DNA from: JABCYV01 sp963729325
Lineage (GTDB): Bacteria > Acidobacteriota > Terriglobia > Terriglobales > Acidobacteriaceae
DNA length: 64,000 nt
Direction: 5' to 3'
NCBI GenBank assembly: GCA_963729325.1
Contig: CAVSNS010000042.1
Span: forward strand, 10,503-74,502
In this document: positions 53,417-61,621 of the stretch, piece by piece
Layout: every line of letters starts with the position of its first letter
How positions within the stretch are numbered: the first letter of the stretch is position 1
Program-made: the position numbers and the translations under genes
Notes under the pieces: generated by a model
Seen by the model: the letters and a program-made list of their open reading frames with translations, nothing else
Told to the model about the DNA's origin: nothing
Database searches by the model: none

Positions 53417-53662
53417 TCATTCATCGAGGGAGACTCGACACTCTTCAATCACCGGATTGGTAAGGACTTCGTGGGCGATACGCGTCACTTCCGCCTCCGC
53501 TTCCGTTCGGGTCAGACCGCCATCCAAGGTGATTTCGAAGTATTTGCCCTGGCGGACTTCCGCCAGGCCCTTATATCCCATTTTCTTAAGAGCACCCTGG
53601 ATGGTCTTTCCCTGGGGGTCCAGAACGCTCTTCTTGAACGAAACGTATACGTAAGCTTTCAT
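53417..53662 (-). CDS. purS: Phosphoribosylformylglycinamidine synthase subunit PurS
   Basis: 81 residues from MKAYVYVSFKKSVLDPQG. PurS couples PurL and PurQ in the three-subunit FGAM synthase of purine synthesis. The pattern LDPQGKTIQGALKKMGYKG, VRQGKYFEITLDG and VLTNPVIEECRVSLDE is standard. An in-frame ATG 15 bp upstream is possible. purL and purQ are not in the window; glmS follows 93 bp later on the same strand. Confidence 0.92.
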   Translation of the reverse strand: MKAYVYVSFKKSVLDPQGKTIQGALKKMGYKGLAEVRQGKYFEITLDGGLTRTEAEAEVTRIAHEVLTNPVIEECRVSLDE

Positions 53663-53716
53663 GGGGGAAAACCGCATTATACGTCAGATGGTCGCAAATC
53701 AAGCCAAACCACCGAC

Positions 53717-53956
53717 TTAGCCCAGTCGTGCGAGTTGCTCATCCAAAGCAGCCAAAGCCATTGCGAGCATCTGGCGATGATGGGGGTTTTGAGCTGCTTC
53801 GAGTTGCTGAGAGATATGCTTGCGGGACAATAAGAGTGCATCCCGCTGGCGTTTCTGGTCTAGCTGTTCTCGGGTAAGTTGTTGTTTCAATTCAGTCGGA
53901 GTACTGGCCGCTGCTTGCTGTTCCTCAACTGACTTACTCTCCCAGCCCCGCGCCAT
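53717..53956 (-). CDS. Small hypothetical coiled-coil protein
   Basis: 79 residues, highly charged and helical (LKQQLTREQLDQKRQRDALL, LSRKHISQQLEAAQNPHHRQ, MLAMALAALDEQLARLG), beginning MARGWESKSVEEQQAAA. No membrane segment or known motif. It lies 54 bp upstream of purS on the same strand, so it may be cotranscribed with purS and glmS. The clean frame and start support a real gene. Confidence 0.6.
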   Translation of the reverse strand: MARGWESKSVEEQQAAASTPTELKQQLTREQLDQKRQRDALLLSRKHISQQLEAAQNPHHRQMLAMALAALDEQLARLG

Positions 53957-54327
53957 GGGTAAATTATACCGGGATCGCGGACTGGGAAGCTTGGATGCCC
54001 ATTAGTTAGTTGCATACGAATCGTAGCCTTCATCCCTTGCGGGTAATGGGCATGAAAAGTGCCAAGCAATAAAAACTCTTTGCCCCAGACCCAGTTTGGT
54101 TTATTGTTCCGACTTATGTCTCGGCGGGAGGCGCGAACCGCCTGGAAGATGCAGAAGGCGACCGCTGACCGCAACTACGATCCGAGGAAGTCGTGGGTCG
54201 TCTTTGCCGCGAAACCCGCATGGAGAACGGACACACGAGGCAAGTTCACTCGCCGCGCAGCACGAGAATGGTTCGTGCATAGCGCCTTGATCAAACTGAG
54301 GGGGATCCAGCTATTCTGGCTGCTGGG
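53957..54327. other. Intergenic region without a convincing gene
   Basis: 371 bp between the divergent coiled-coil and XRE genes. Open frames exist (for example 54059-54331 on the plus strand), but their translations are compositionally odd and show no family features. I see no tRNA, hairpin terminator or strong promoter here. Confidence 0.5.
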
Positions 54328-55134
54328 TTGAATCTACGAGCATCACGCGAGCGGCTCGGCCTCACCATGCGTGACGTCGAAACCGCAAGTGCGCGCATTG
54401 CGGAGAGGCATGGCAACGATGAATTTGCTGTCAGCCCCAGCCGTCTGTCCGACATTGAAACGAAAGGTCTGGTTCCCAGCATTTTTCGGCTTTACTCTCT
54501 CGCCGTGATTTACCGTCGCGACCTCCGCGACTTGTTGTCGTGGTACGGGATTGATGTCAATGCCTCGGTTCCGGATGTGAAACTCAGCCTTCCGCCCAGA
54601 TCGCATCGCTGCGAGATCCTGCAAAGTGCTTCTGCGGTACAGATGCCGACTCGGCTAGATCCTGCATTCGACCCGCGCCGTACCGGCAACTTGGGACGGA
54701 TGGTGGAGCAATGGGGACTCGTTCCGCTGACTTATCTGACTCAATTCGCCAGCGATCACTATTTTTACGGCTACATCGGAAGTGAGGATTTCACTATGTA
54801 TCCAATCCTTCCGCCCGGTACTTTTCTGCAAATAGATGAGTCACGGAACAAGATTGTTCACGGAATGTGGCGGTCTGAATACGAGCGTCCGATTTACTTC
54901 GTAGAAACACGGGAAGGGTATACCTGTTGCTGGTGCACTATGAAGGGAGAAAACATCGTCCTACAACCGCACTCGTTGTCCCCGGCGCCGGTGCGGATCC
55001 TGAGACATCCCCAAAGTGCGGAGGTGATCGGTCAGGTAGTAGGTATCGCACTCAAATTGGGGGAGTGGCGTCCTCTGGAGTCCTTGTCCTCTGATGCGAA
55101 GCCAGACTCAAAAGAGCGTGCAGTACTGAACTGA
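54328..55134 (+). CDS. XRE-type helix-turn-helix regulator with S24-like C-terminal domain lacking clear catalytic residues
   Basis: About 268 residues; the start is uncertain because the only nearby starts are TTG 54328 or CTG 54316 with no ribosome-binding site. The N-terminal HTH (LRASRERLGLTMRDVETASA, FAVSPSRLSDIETKGLVPSI) is XRE-like. The C-terminal half follows a LexA/CI S24 pattern (DFTMYPILPPGTFLQIDESR, RPIYFVETREGYTCCWC, SAEVIGQVVGIALKLG), but the catalytic Ser of the SM motif is Thr here and no suitable Lys is evident. The 3' end overlaps a convergent gene by 83 bp. Confidence 0.8.
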   Translation: MNLRASRERLGLTMRDVETASARIAERHGNDEFAVSPSRLSDIETKGLVPSIFRLYSLAVIYRRDLRDLLSWYGIDVNASVPDVKLSLPPRSHRCEILQSASAVQMPTRLDPAFDPRRTGNLGRMVEQWGLVPLTYLTQFASDHYFYGYIGSEDFTMYPILPPGTFLQIDESRNKIVHGMWRSEYERPIYFVETREGYTCCWCTMKGENIVLQPHSLSPAPVRILRHPQSAEVIGQVVGIALKLGEWRPLESLSSDAKPDSKERAVLN

Positions 55135-55486
55135 AGTGCCGCGCCGATCCGCCGCCGAGATCCTGCGGCAGCAGGATGGGCATATCACCGCGGAGATTCT
55201 CCAAGTATTGCTCAGGCTTCGTTCGCGAGTCTTCGCTGGAAATGATCACATCGTTCCGCAGCTCCTTGAGCGGAGTCTGCAGTACTCTGAGGAACAACAG
55301 ACGGTGTGCTTCGGCCAGCGCCTCTTGCGCCGCCGCCTCGCCATAAGCTCTGCCAAGACCCCAATGGGTGTAGGGATTTCCCCTGGCACGGCGCAGGCGG
55401 GAAAGGTATTCCAGTTTCCCGAGAACTCCCGAGACCGCCGCTAGCGTCGTCCCAATCACATCCTCAATAGCCGACTTTAAAGTCAT
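55052..55486 (-). CDS. Conserved-looking hypothetical protein
   Basis: 144 residues from the ATG at 55486 (an upstream in-frame start at 55561 is unlikely). Sequence: MTLKSAIEDVIGTTLAAVSG, then GKLEYLSRLRRARGNPYTHW and EALAEAHRLLFLRVLQTPLK. Helical and soluble; no motif recognised. A TTCGG-N4-CCGAA palindrome lies 15 bp upstream of the start. The last 83 bp are antisense to the XRE gene's end. Function unknown. Confidence 0.65.
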   Translation of the reverse strand: MTLKSAIEDVIGTTLAAVSGVLGKLEYLSRLRRARGNPYTHWGLGRAYGEAAAQEALAEAHRLLFLRVLQTPLKELRNDVIISSEDSRTKPEQYLENLRGDMPILLPQDLGGGSARHFSSVLHALLSLASHQRTRTPEDATPPI

Positions 55487-55500
55487 TTTTTTTGCTTTTG

Positions 55501-55514
55501 TTCGGATTTCCGAA
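55501..55514. promoter_or_regulatory. TTCGG-N4-CCGAA operator-like palindrome (site A)
   Basis: TTCGGATTTCCGAA is a near-perfect inverted repeat with a central TT, 15 bp upstream of the leftward hypothetical gene at 55486. The same half-sites and spacing occur at 56312-56331. The five-base arms with a four-base centre resemble Crp/FNR-type operators in geometry. Confidence 0.5.
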
Positions 55515-55678
55515 ACGCGCCCGATCCGCAGTCCGGAGTCACAGCCGTGCTGATCTGGCACACATTACCATGGTTGAACTGACAGAACCACTCAGAAAGC
55601 AATTTCACCCGAAAAGACTAAATTAATTCTGGCCCACCTCGAACGGCGGAATGTTAAACTGCGACCGCTGCGACTGCG

Positions 55679-56218
55679 ATGATTCTCTCGATTAGCCTGG
55701 TTGCGATATCGCTGATTTTGCTGTTGCTGTTGTTGCAGACGGCGCGCGGGCAAACTGCGGCTGTGAGCAGCCTGGACGACTTGGCCGGCCGAACGCGACC
55801 CGTTGACATTGACGCCTTCCGAAACCTCATGGATCCCGAAGAAGAGGAATTCTTGCGGCTCAACCTCGTCCCTGGCGAGTTTCGCGTAGTCCAGAGGGAA
55901 CGACTGCGCGCCGCTCTCTACTACGTGGGAAACACAGCCCATAACGCATCCATCCTATTGAGATTGGGGGAGGCAACCGCACGCAGTTCCGATCCCACGA
56001 TTGCCGCCGCCGGGCAGCGGCTGATCGATAGCGCCCTCCGCTTACGGCTCTATGCCATATTGGCAATGGCGAAATTGTATCTGGGAATCGCGTTGCCGGG
56101 CACCCGTCTCTCAACGGGTCGGCTGGTGGACAGCTATCAACGTCTCAGCGATCTCACCAGTCAACTGGCAATCATGGAGCATCCCGCCCGCGCCGCTCGC
56201 CTTTCTGCGATTCTTTAA
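55679..56218 (+). CDS. Hypothetical membrane-anchored protein
   Basis: 179 residues. An N-terminal hydrophobic helix (ILSISLVAISLILLLLLLQT, residues 2-21) anchors a helical cytoplasmic domain (IDAFRNLMDPEEEEFLRLNL, RVVQRERLRAALYYVGNTAH, LIDSALRLRLYAILAMAKLY). No catalytic motif seen. Diverges from the hypothetical gene at 55486, sharing the intergenic region with operator-like site A. Confidence 0.65.
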   Translation: MILSISLVAISLILLLLLLQTARGQTAAVSSLDDLAGRTRPVDIDAFRNLMDPEEEEFLRLNLVPGEFRVVQRERLRAALYYVGNTAHNASILLRLGEATARSSDPTIAAAGQRLIDSALRLRLYAILAMAKLYLGIALPGTRLSTGRLVDSYQRLSDLTSQLAIMEHPARAARLSAIL

Positions 56219-56311
56219 GTTCCAATTTGGCACCCCACATGCTTTGTCATTGAGCAGACGAACCCTCGACTGCTCCAAATGGCGTAGCCACTTGGCGATA
56301 GCGCGCGATCT

Positions 56312-56331
56312 TTGTTCGGAAAACCGAACAA
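56312..56331. promoter_or_regulatory. TTCGG-N4-CCGAA operator-like palindrome (site B)
   Basis: TTGTTCGGAAAACCGAACAA is a perfect 20-bp palindrome. It lies 57 bp upstream of the open frame of the Crp fragment. The core matches site A at 55501. Confidence 0.6.
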
Positions 56332-56387
56332 GGAAACATAAAACTGGTTTGCCGTAGTGACTGTGTCACTATCCTTGACAACCGTTA

Positions 56388-56645
56388 GTGCTGGCGCGAT
56401 CGTCGGCAGGGAAACTGGCTAAATTACTGCTGTCCTGGACGACTGGTAGGGACAAAGAGAATGGGGCGTGTGAGATTCGTATTCGGTCGAGCCTCACTCA
56501 CGAAGAAATGGCGCAGATGATTGGATCTTCGCGGGAGACTGTGACCCGTCTTTTGAACGAGCTCAAGAAAAAGGAGTTGATCCGGCTGTAAGGCTCGACT
56601 TTGGTAATCCGCAATCGAACTGCTTTGGAAGCGCTGGCTGCGTGA
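56388..56645 (+). pseudogene. Crp/Fnr-family regulator fragment: C-terminal HTH only, with an in-frame TAA
   Basis: LARSSAGKLAKLLLSWTTGR and THEEMAQMIGSSRETVTRLL are the dimerisation-end and winged HTH of a Crp-type regulator; the recognition helix carries RETVTR, as in Crp rather than FNR. The frame stops at TAA 56589-56591, then continues in the same frame as GSTLVIRNRTALEALAA to TGA at 56643, the normal end of the family. The whole N-terminal cyclic-nucleotide-type domain is missing upstream, so the gene is truncated apart from the nonsense codon. Confidence 0.75.
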
Positions 56646-56663
56646 CAGGTATTGCAGCCGAAC

Positions 56664-56690
56664 GGCGGCCGGTTTCCTCCTCCGGCCGCC
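56664..56690. terminator. GC-rich hairpin between the Crp fragment and the TonB receptor gene
   Basis: GGCGGCCGG (56664-56672) pairs perfectly with CCGGCCGCC (56682-56690). The two genes converge here, so it could act on either strand; no clear T-run follows. Confidence 0.55.
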
Positions 56691-56768
56691 TCCCCTATTT
56701 GATCTTCTCTCGTTGAGTTTTGGAAGGACGACCGCCACAGTCGTCCTCCTCCTGATGATCTGCCCCGA

Positions 56769-59430
56769 GAAGTGGAAGCCCAGCTCAGCAGTGAACGTCC
56801 GCGGCGTGACGTAGTGGGTGCCGCTGAAGGTGGAAAGGAAATTGTAGAGTGCGTAGTTGTTGGTCAGATTAATGACCGAAAAGCGCGCACTCCACTTGTA
56901 CCTCTCCCCATGGAAGACGTTGTCATGCCCGATGGCGATATCGAAAAGGTGACGAGCCGCAATCCGCGGGGGATTCTTGTCGTCGTTTTCGTATTCGGCT
57001 TAGGCACATTTAAGAGAGTGGAGCCGAACTGCGATACGGGGCAAGCAAGCACGGCAGTGCCCGGAATGCTAAAGCCGATCAGTGTGCTCGGGGTGGCGCG
57101 CTGGGATCCACAGAAAAGCCCAGACTGGAATTCCTGATCAGCGGTTAAGGGAGTTCCGAACGAATCAGTCAGGCTGATGAAGTTTATGCCGCCAACTGTT
57201 ATCCCTTGCGCGCAATTTCCGCCGAAGCAGGGTGTCTGGCCCGCGACCAGTCCGCTGTCATAGCGCCAGTTGAAGCCGAGCCAAGGGCCTCGCTTCCACG
57301 GCTGATATTGCACGTGCGTGGTCTGATTGAACTTTTCATCGTGGTCGATGCGGAAAGGCAGTCCGCTCCGCCCGACGGTTACGCCCAAACCGCTGGTTTG
57401 GGGCGGGAAGAAACGGGCGGCCACGCTGGAAAAGACTACCAAGGCGGTAAGCCCGTGAAACTCCGGCACGCTCACGCGGACCGCATACCCAGGAATCTTG
57501 GAATTATGCCAGCCAATCGGGAAGAAGATTGGAGTCGCAGCCAGGGTGCTGAAATCATAGCCGGTGTGCGTGTATTTCCAAATGTAATCACCGCTCACCA
57601 CGGCGTAGCGGCCGATGGCTTGTTGCAGACCCGCATGGAAATCATTGCGATAGCCGGGGTCGAGCGGCACGTTTACGCACGGGATAAGAGCAGAGATGAC
57701 CGCGGACTGGCATCCGGTAGTTGAAAGGATGAGATTTTCATTGAAGGGAGTCTCCAATGTTCGCGCATAGGAAGCGCGAAGAACCGTGTTAGTCCGCTTG
57801 ATATTGTAGGCGACTCCGAGTCGCGGCTCCGCTTGACGAGCAACGGTGAGGCCATTGTAAAGATCACCACGGATGCCCAGGTTGGCAGACCAGTTCCCCT
57901 TCGTGATCGTGTCCTGGATGTAGAGAGCGAGTTCTTTTACATCCGTGTGGCCATGAAATGGAAAGAGGCTGCCGCCACGCGTCAGGTCGAAGGGCGCGAG
58001 GATGGGATTGAACGAAGGACTCGCGGGATCGTTAAGACTTGGGTCCACTATGCCTAGCTTGAAATCTTCAGTGAGAAAGGTCTGCTGATACACCGCTCCC
58101 ACCTTTACGTGTGAATGCCCTTCACGTAGGAGACATCAGAGCGCAGGCCAGTGTTGGCGAGAGTCCGATTCTGGGAGATTGTTTCCTGCTGCAGATTAGG
58201 CGGACCGAGGTCTGCGAATGGATTATTGCTCGGATAGTAGTTAAACGTGTCGCGGCGCACGAAGGCTCCGAAAGTGAAAACCGCAGAGGGGCTGAGTACG
58301 CGAGTCCAAGACGGCGCGATGTTGAACGTCTGTATTTTCGAGCGCTGGTCCGCCGGGCCTACGACATTTCCGTTAGGATCCAGCCCTCCGGTTCCAGACC
58401 ACGCCGTGGCATCTTGGGTATCAAATGAATTGGGTGTCTGAAACCAGGAACGCGTGAAGCCTAAGTTTAGGTGAATGGAATCCGCGGCTGAGGCGTGATA
58501 GTCCACACGATCGAAAATGTTCTCTTCGTTGCCCTTGTCGTGGAGTACGGCGAACTCCGGCGGATCAAGGAATCTCCCACTATTCAATCCATTCGCGGAG
58601 ATAAAATTCCCCCACTTTGCGCCTCCGTAAGAGAGGTCGAAACCAACATTGGATGAGCCAAATGAGCCGTAGGAGGCGTTCACACTGCCATGCGGCGTGG
58701 TGACGCCCTGGCCGGAGCGCGTAGTCGCCACGATCACAAGGCTGGTCTTGCCTCCGTATTCAGCGGGAGGGGCGCCGGGGATGACCTCCAGCGACGCAAC
58801 CGAATCGACGGGAATCTGGTTCGAAAAAACCTTGCTTTGCTGATCGGTGATGGGCTGGCCGTCAACTGAGAACGAATTTGACGCGTGGTCGCCAAGTCCA
58901 TGAAACAGGCCATTCGAATCGGCGGCGACTCCCGGTGACGCCAGCGTGACCAGTGAACTTAGCGACGATGACTGGCTTTCAAGAGGAATTTTGTCGAACA
59001 ATGCGCGATCCACGTCGGTATGCCCGGTCGGATCGTTCTCCACCAAGTCCGCTCCGGCCTCGACTGTAACCGAGCTAGAGCTCCCAGCCACTGTCAAACT
59101 AACCTTCACGTTGATCGGTACGGCCGAGCGAACCTCCACATCCTGAGCGTTTTGGGCGAATCCGGCTGCGGTCACCGTCATGTGGTACGGGTTGAACGGA
59201 ACGTTCGGAAAACTGAACTTCCCGGAACTGTCTGTAGTAGTTCATCGGTCAAAGGCGCTGACTGGGTTATGAATCTCAACTGTTGCATTCGGAACCACCG
59301 CGCCCGAGGGGTCTAGGACAGTGCCGCTGATAGAGCCTCCGCCAGACTGCGCGGAAGCGTAAAGACACGCGACAAAAGAGAAAAACACTATGAAAGCTGC
59401 ATGAAGCGACTTCCGGTAAAAAGCCAGCAT
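56769..59430 (-). pseudogene. TonB-dependent outer-membrane receptor with carboxypeptidase-regulatory-like N-terminus; broken by one stop and two shifts
   Basis: A signal peptide (AAFIVFFSFVACLYASAQ) and a CarbopepD-type domain (GGSISGTVLDPSGAVVPNAT) precede an in-frame TGA at 59242-59244, after which the same frame continues (TTTDSSGKFSFPNVPFNPYH, then MTVTAAGFAQNAQDVEVRS). The plug domain has DQQSKVFSNQIPVDSVASLE and VIPGAPPAEYGGKTSLVIVA. A one-base loss near 58106 shifts into the barrel (VGAVYQQTFLTEDFKLG onwards). A shift near 56965 leads to the final strands (ARHLFDIAIGHDNVFHGERY, FTAELGFHF). Total about 890 residues. It follows the metal-uptake genes 65 bp downstream of the small His/Cys protein. 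Confidence 0.85.
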
Positions 59431-59495
59431 GATTGCTCCAAAGCGAATAGGGTTGAAGAATTAACCAAAACGGAACCGATCGATCTGGTCTGACC

Positions 59496-59780
59496 CTAGA
59501 CTGACGGTGGAGGGCGGATGTGGAGAGACGAGACGAAGCCTGAGGACTTAGAAACAGCGTCAGGAATGACGAACAGCACGGTGCGAACAGAGACCGGGGC
59601 GGGCCGGTACAGCGCGCTCGTGATGACTCCGGAGTGCGCAACCGAACAAAGGGAGCACTCGTGGCTCGGGAGTTTGGAGTTCTCGGGATGAACGTGGATA
59701 GCCTGGGCAAAGCCGCTTATCGCCACAAGGAGAACACACAGAACATGTAGCAATCGGATTGCTTTGCCCTTGCGGTTCAC
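59496..59780 (-). CDS. Small secreted His/Cys-rich protein (DUF2946-like), copy 1
   Basis: 94 residues starting at GTG 59780, which overlaps the permease stop (GTGA). A signal peptide or anchor (LLHVLCVLLVAISGFAQ) is followed by a dense metal-ligand patch: H29, H31, H40, C42, C45 and H49 in AIHVHPENSKLPSHECSLCS-VAHSG, and H87 in the conserved end SSGFVSSLHIRPPPS. This matches the style of DUF2946 proteins that precede TonB-dependent metal receptors in proteobacteria, and here too a TonB receptor follows. Likely a periplasmic or membrane-attached metal-binding protein; zinc is inferred from the neighbouring ABC genes. Paralogue at 63054-63371. Confidence 0.75.
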   Translation of the reverse strand: MNRKGKAIRLLHVLCVLLVAISGFAQAIHVHPENSKLPSHECSLCSVAHSGVITSALYRPAPVSVRTVLFVIPDAVSKSSGFVSSLHIRPPPSV

Positions 59781-60658
59781 TGGTGCACGTGCTCCTGAGA
59801 GGGTTTCCCGGACGTTGCCATTTTCGGCGCGGGCGTCTTGTGTTCACGGGAGAAGAGTAAATAAGCCAAGAACATTACAACCAGCACCGCGCCGAAGGTA
59901 CAAACAATGGTGGCCCCGGTGGGCGTGTCGAACAGGACGGAAAAGTACACCCCTAGCGCGGAAACCAATGTTCCCATGGTCCAACCGATTGCCAGCCGGC
60001 GCCCGATGCGGTCTGCGAAGAGCATGGCTCCTACCGATGGAACAACTAGGTAGCAGAACACCAGCAGCACACCCGCGATCGCGACCGAGGAAGTCACCAC
60101 GAAGCCAAACGACGCGTAAAACAGAAAATCCCAGAAGCGAATACTCAAGCCTTTAGCTTCAGCGCGTTCCGGGTCGGTGGAGATCAACAGAAACTGCTTG
60201 CGGAAGATGTAGTGGAAAATTCCAATAGCCCCGTAGAGAATCGCCGTCTTGGCCACATCGTGCATCGAGACGGCCAGGATGTTCCCCACCAGCATGTCCT
60301 TGAGATGCTCGGTTTCGCCTGTGGCCTTGCTCATCGCGAGAATGGCAGTTGCGGAAGCCACTGCATACGCAATACCAATGAAGGCTTCTTGGGGAATACG
60401 TCCGCGGCGGGTGCGGGCGAAGGCGAATATGGCCGCGCCCACGAAAGTGAATACAAGGCTTAGCCAATAGGCGCCTCCACCATGAGGATCCATTCCCATC
60501 AGGATGGCGACGGTAGCGCCGAGCGCGGCGATCTGCGCCAACGCCAGGTCCACAAAGATTACCCCGCGTTCCACCACGTGTACGCCAAGATAGGCGTGGA
60601 TCCCGGTCAGAATCAGACTGGCGAGAAAGGGCGCCAGCAAAAACGGCAGAATCTCCAT
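59777..60658 (-). CDS. Metal ABC transporter permease (ZnuB/MntB, ABC-3 family)
   Basis: 293 residues with about eight membrane segments. Family signatures include VVERGVIFVDLALAQIAALG and PQEAFIGIAYAVASATAILA, AEAKGLSIRFWDFLFYASFG, VLLVFCYLVVPSVGAMLFAD and GTLVSALGVYFSVLFDTPTG. The end is His-containing (KPSQEHVHQ). ABC-3 permeases import Zn, Mn or Fe(II). The ATG follows AAGGAGG, 8 bp after the binding-protein gene; the stop overlaps the small His/Cys gene. No ATPase gene accompanies it. Confidence 0.92.
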   Translation of the reverse strand: MEILPFLLAPFLASLILTGIHAYLGVHVVERGVIFVDLALAQIAALGATVAILMGMDPHGGGAYWLSLVFTFVGAAIFAFARTRRGRIPQEAFIGIAYAVASATAILAMSKATGETEHLKDMLVGNILAVSMHDVAKTAILYGAIGIFHYIFRKQFLLISTDPERAEAKGLSIRFWDFLFYASFGFVVTSSVAIAGVLLVFCYLVVPSVGAMLFADRIGRRLAIGWTMGTLVSALGVYFSVLFDTPTGATIVCTFGAVLVVMFLAYLLFSREHKTPAPKMATSGKPSQEHVHQ

Positions 60659-60666
60659 GGGCCTCC

Positions 60667-61614
60667 TTATTGAGTCGCCTGGAACGCTTTGGTTAGCAAA
60701 GCAATGTCGTAATCGAACAGCTCGAAATAGTTGGTTACCTGCTTTTCACCCCCCACGGATGGCAGGTACACCACTACCTGAGCGCCGGTTTCACGTCCGA
60801 TTGATTGTGGGGTCTTCAGATCGAAATAAGGTTCTACCAGAACCACCTTGCAATTCTCCCGCTTCATCAACTGGATGATTTCGAGGGTGTGGCTAGGGGT
60901 GGGAGGAATGCCCGGCCTCGGCTCCACATAGCCAATCACATTCAGCCCAAAGTGCTTCGCAAAGTTAGGAAATGAGCGGTGGTAAGTGACGACCTTGCGG
61001 CCGCGATAAGGCTTCATCTCCGCATCCCATTTTTGCTCTGCCGCCGCCAGCCGTTGCTCAAAATCCTGCAAGCGCTGTTGAAAATAGGCAGCATCCTCGG
61101 GATCCATATCGCCGAATTTTCCGGCGATGCCTTTTGCAATGCGTCGCCCGTTATCAGGATCGAGCCAGTAGTGCGGATTGCCCAATGGATGTACATCGCC
61201 CTCGGCACGCGTGACCGTTCCTTGCGGAATATCCAGGATTTCCGCAAACTGTGAAGCATCCAGGTAGCCCGACGCACCAACCTGAATTTTTGGGTTGCCG
61301 CTCTGCGTGATAAGGGGTGGCAACCAACCAATCTCCAATTGCAGCCCGACCGAGATCAGCAGGTCGGCCTGGCGCAGTTTCAGCAAAAAGCTGGGCTTGG
61401 CCTCGACGAAGTGCGGGTCCTGATAGCCCTTAGCGATGGATTCAACATTAACTTTGTCGCCGCCCACCTCCTGTGCCAGCGCGGCCATATCCGTGGTCGA
61501 AGTCACCACGTTGAGTTTTTTGGCTGCCGCGGCCGATGGTAAAAGAACGACCTCCACCAGCAGTCCCAGGCCCAGCGCAATGGTGAAACGAGAAAAACCG
61601 GTTGCTGGTTTCAT
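60667..61614 (-). CDS. Metal ABC transporter substrate-binding protein (ZnuA/TroA, cluster A-I)
   Basis: 315 residues from the ATG at 61614 (the frame opens at 61782, but that extension overlaps the porin and lacks a signal). Signal peptide FTIALGLGLLVEVVLLPSAAA. The TroA fold has candidate metal ligands in GYQDPHFVEAKPSF (H68), GNPHYWLDPDN, VVTYHRSFPNF and VLVEPYFD. The His-rich loop typical of high-affinity ZnuA is absent, so Zn versus Mn cannot be settled. Seven bases after the porin stop, with a GGAG ribosome-binding site overlapping it. Confidence 0.93.
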   Translation of the reverse strand: MKPATGFSRFTIALGLGLLVEVVLLPSAAAAKKLNVVTSTTDMAALAQEVGGDKVNVESIAKGYQDPHFVEAKPSFLLKLRQADLLISVGLQLEIGWLPPLITQSGNPKIQVGASGYLDASQFAEILDIPQGTVTRAEGDVHPLGNPHYWLDPDNGRRIAKGIAGKFGDMDPEDAAYFQQRLQDFEQRLAAAEQKWDAEMKPYRGRKVVTYHRSFPNFAKHFGLNVIGYVEPRPGIPPTPSHTLEIIQLMKRENCKVVLVEPYFDLKTPQSIGRETGAQVVVYLPSVGGEKQVTNYFELFDYDIALLTKAFQATQ

Positions 61615-61621
61615 GTAACTC

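Noticed and set aside
54059..54331. A 90-residue open frame on the plus strand before the XRE gene
   Set aside because: No ribosome-binding site, unusual composition and no family features; it overlaps the XRE start region.
56424..56738. A minus-strand open frame beyond the end of the TonB receptor
   Set aside because: It covers a GC-rich hairpin and the antisense of the Crp HTH; the receptor ends in its terminal Phe strand at about 56769, and the rest is read-through without protein-like character.
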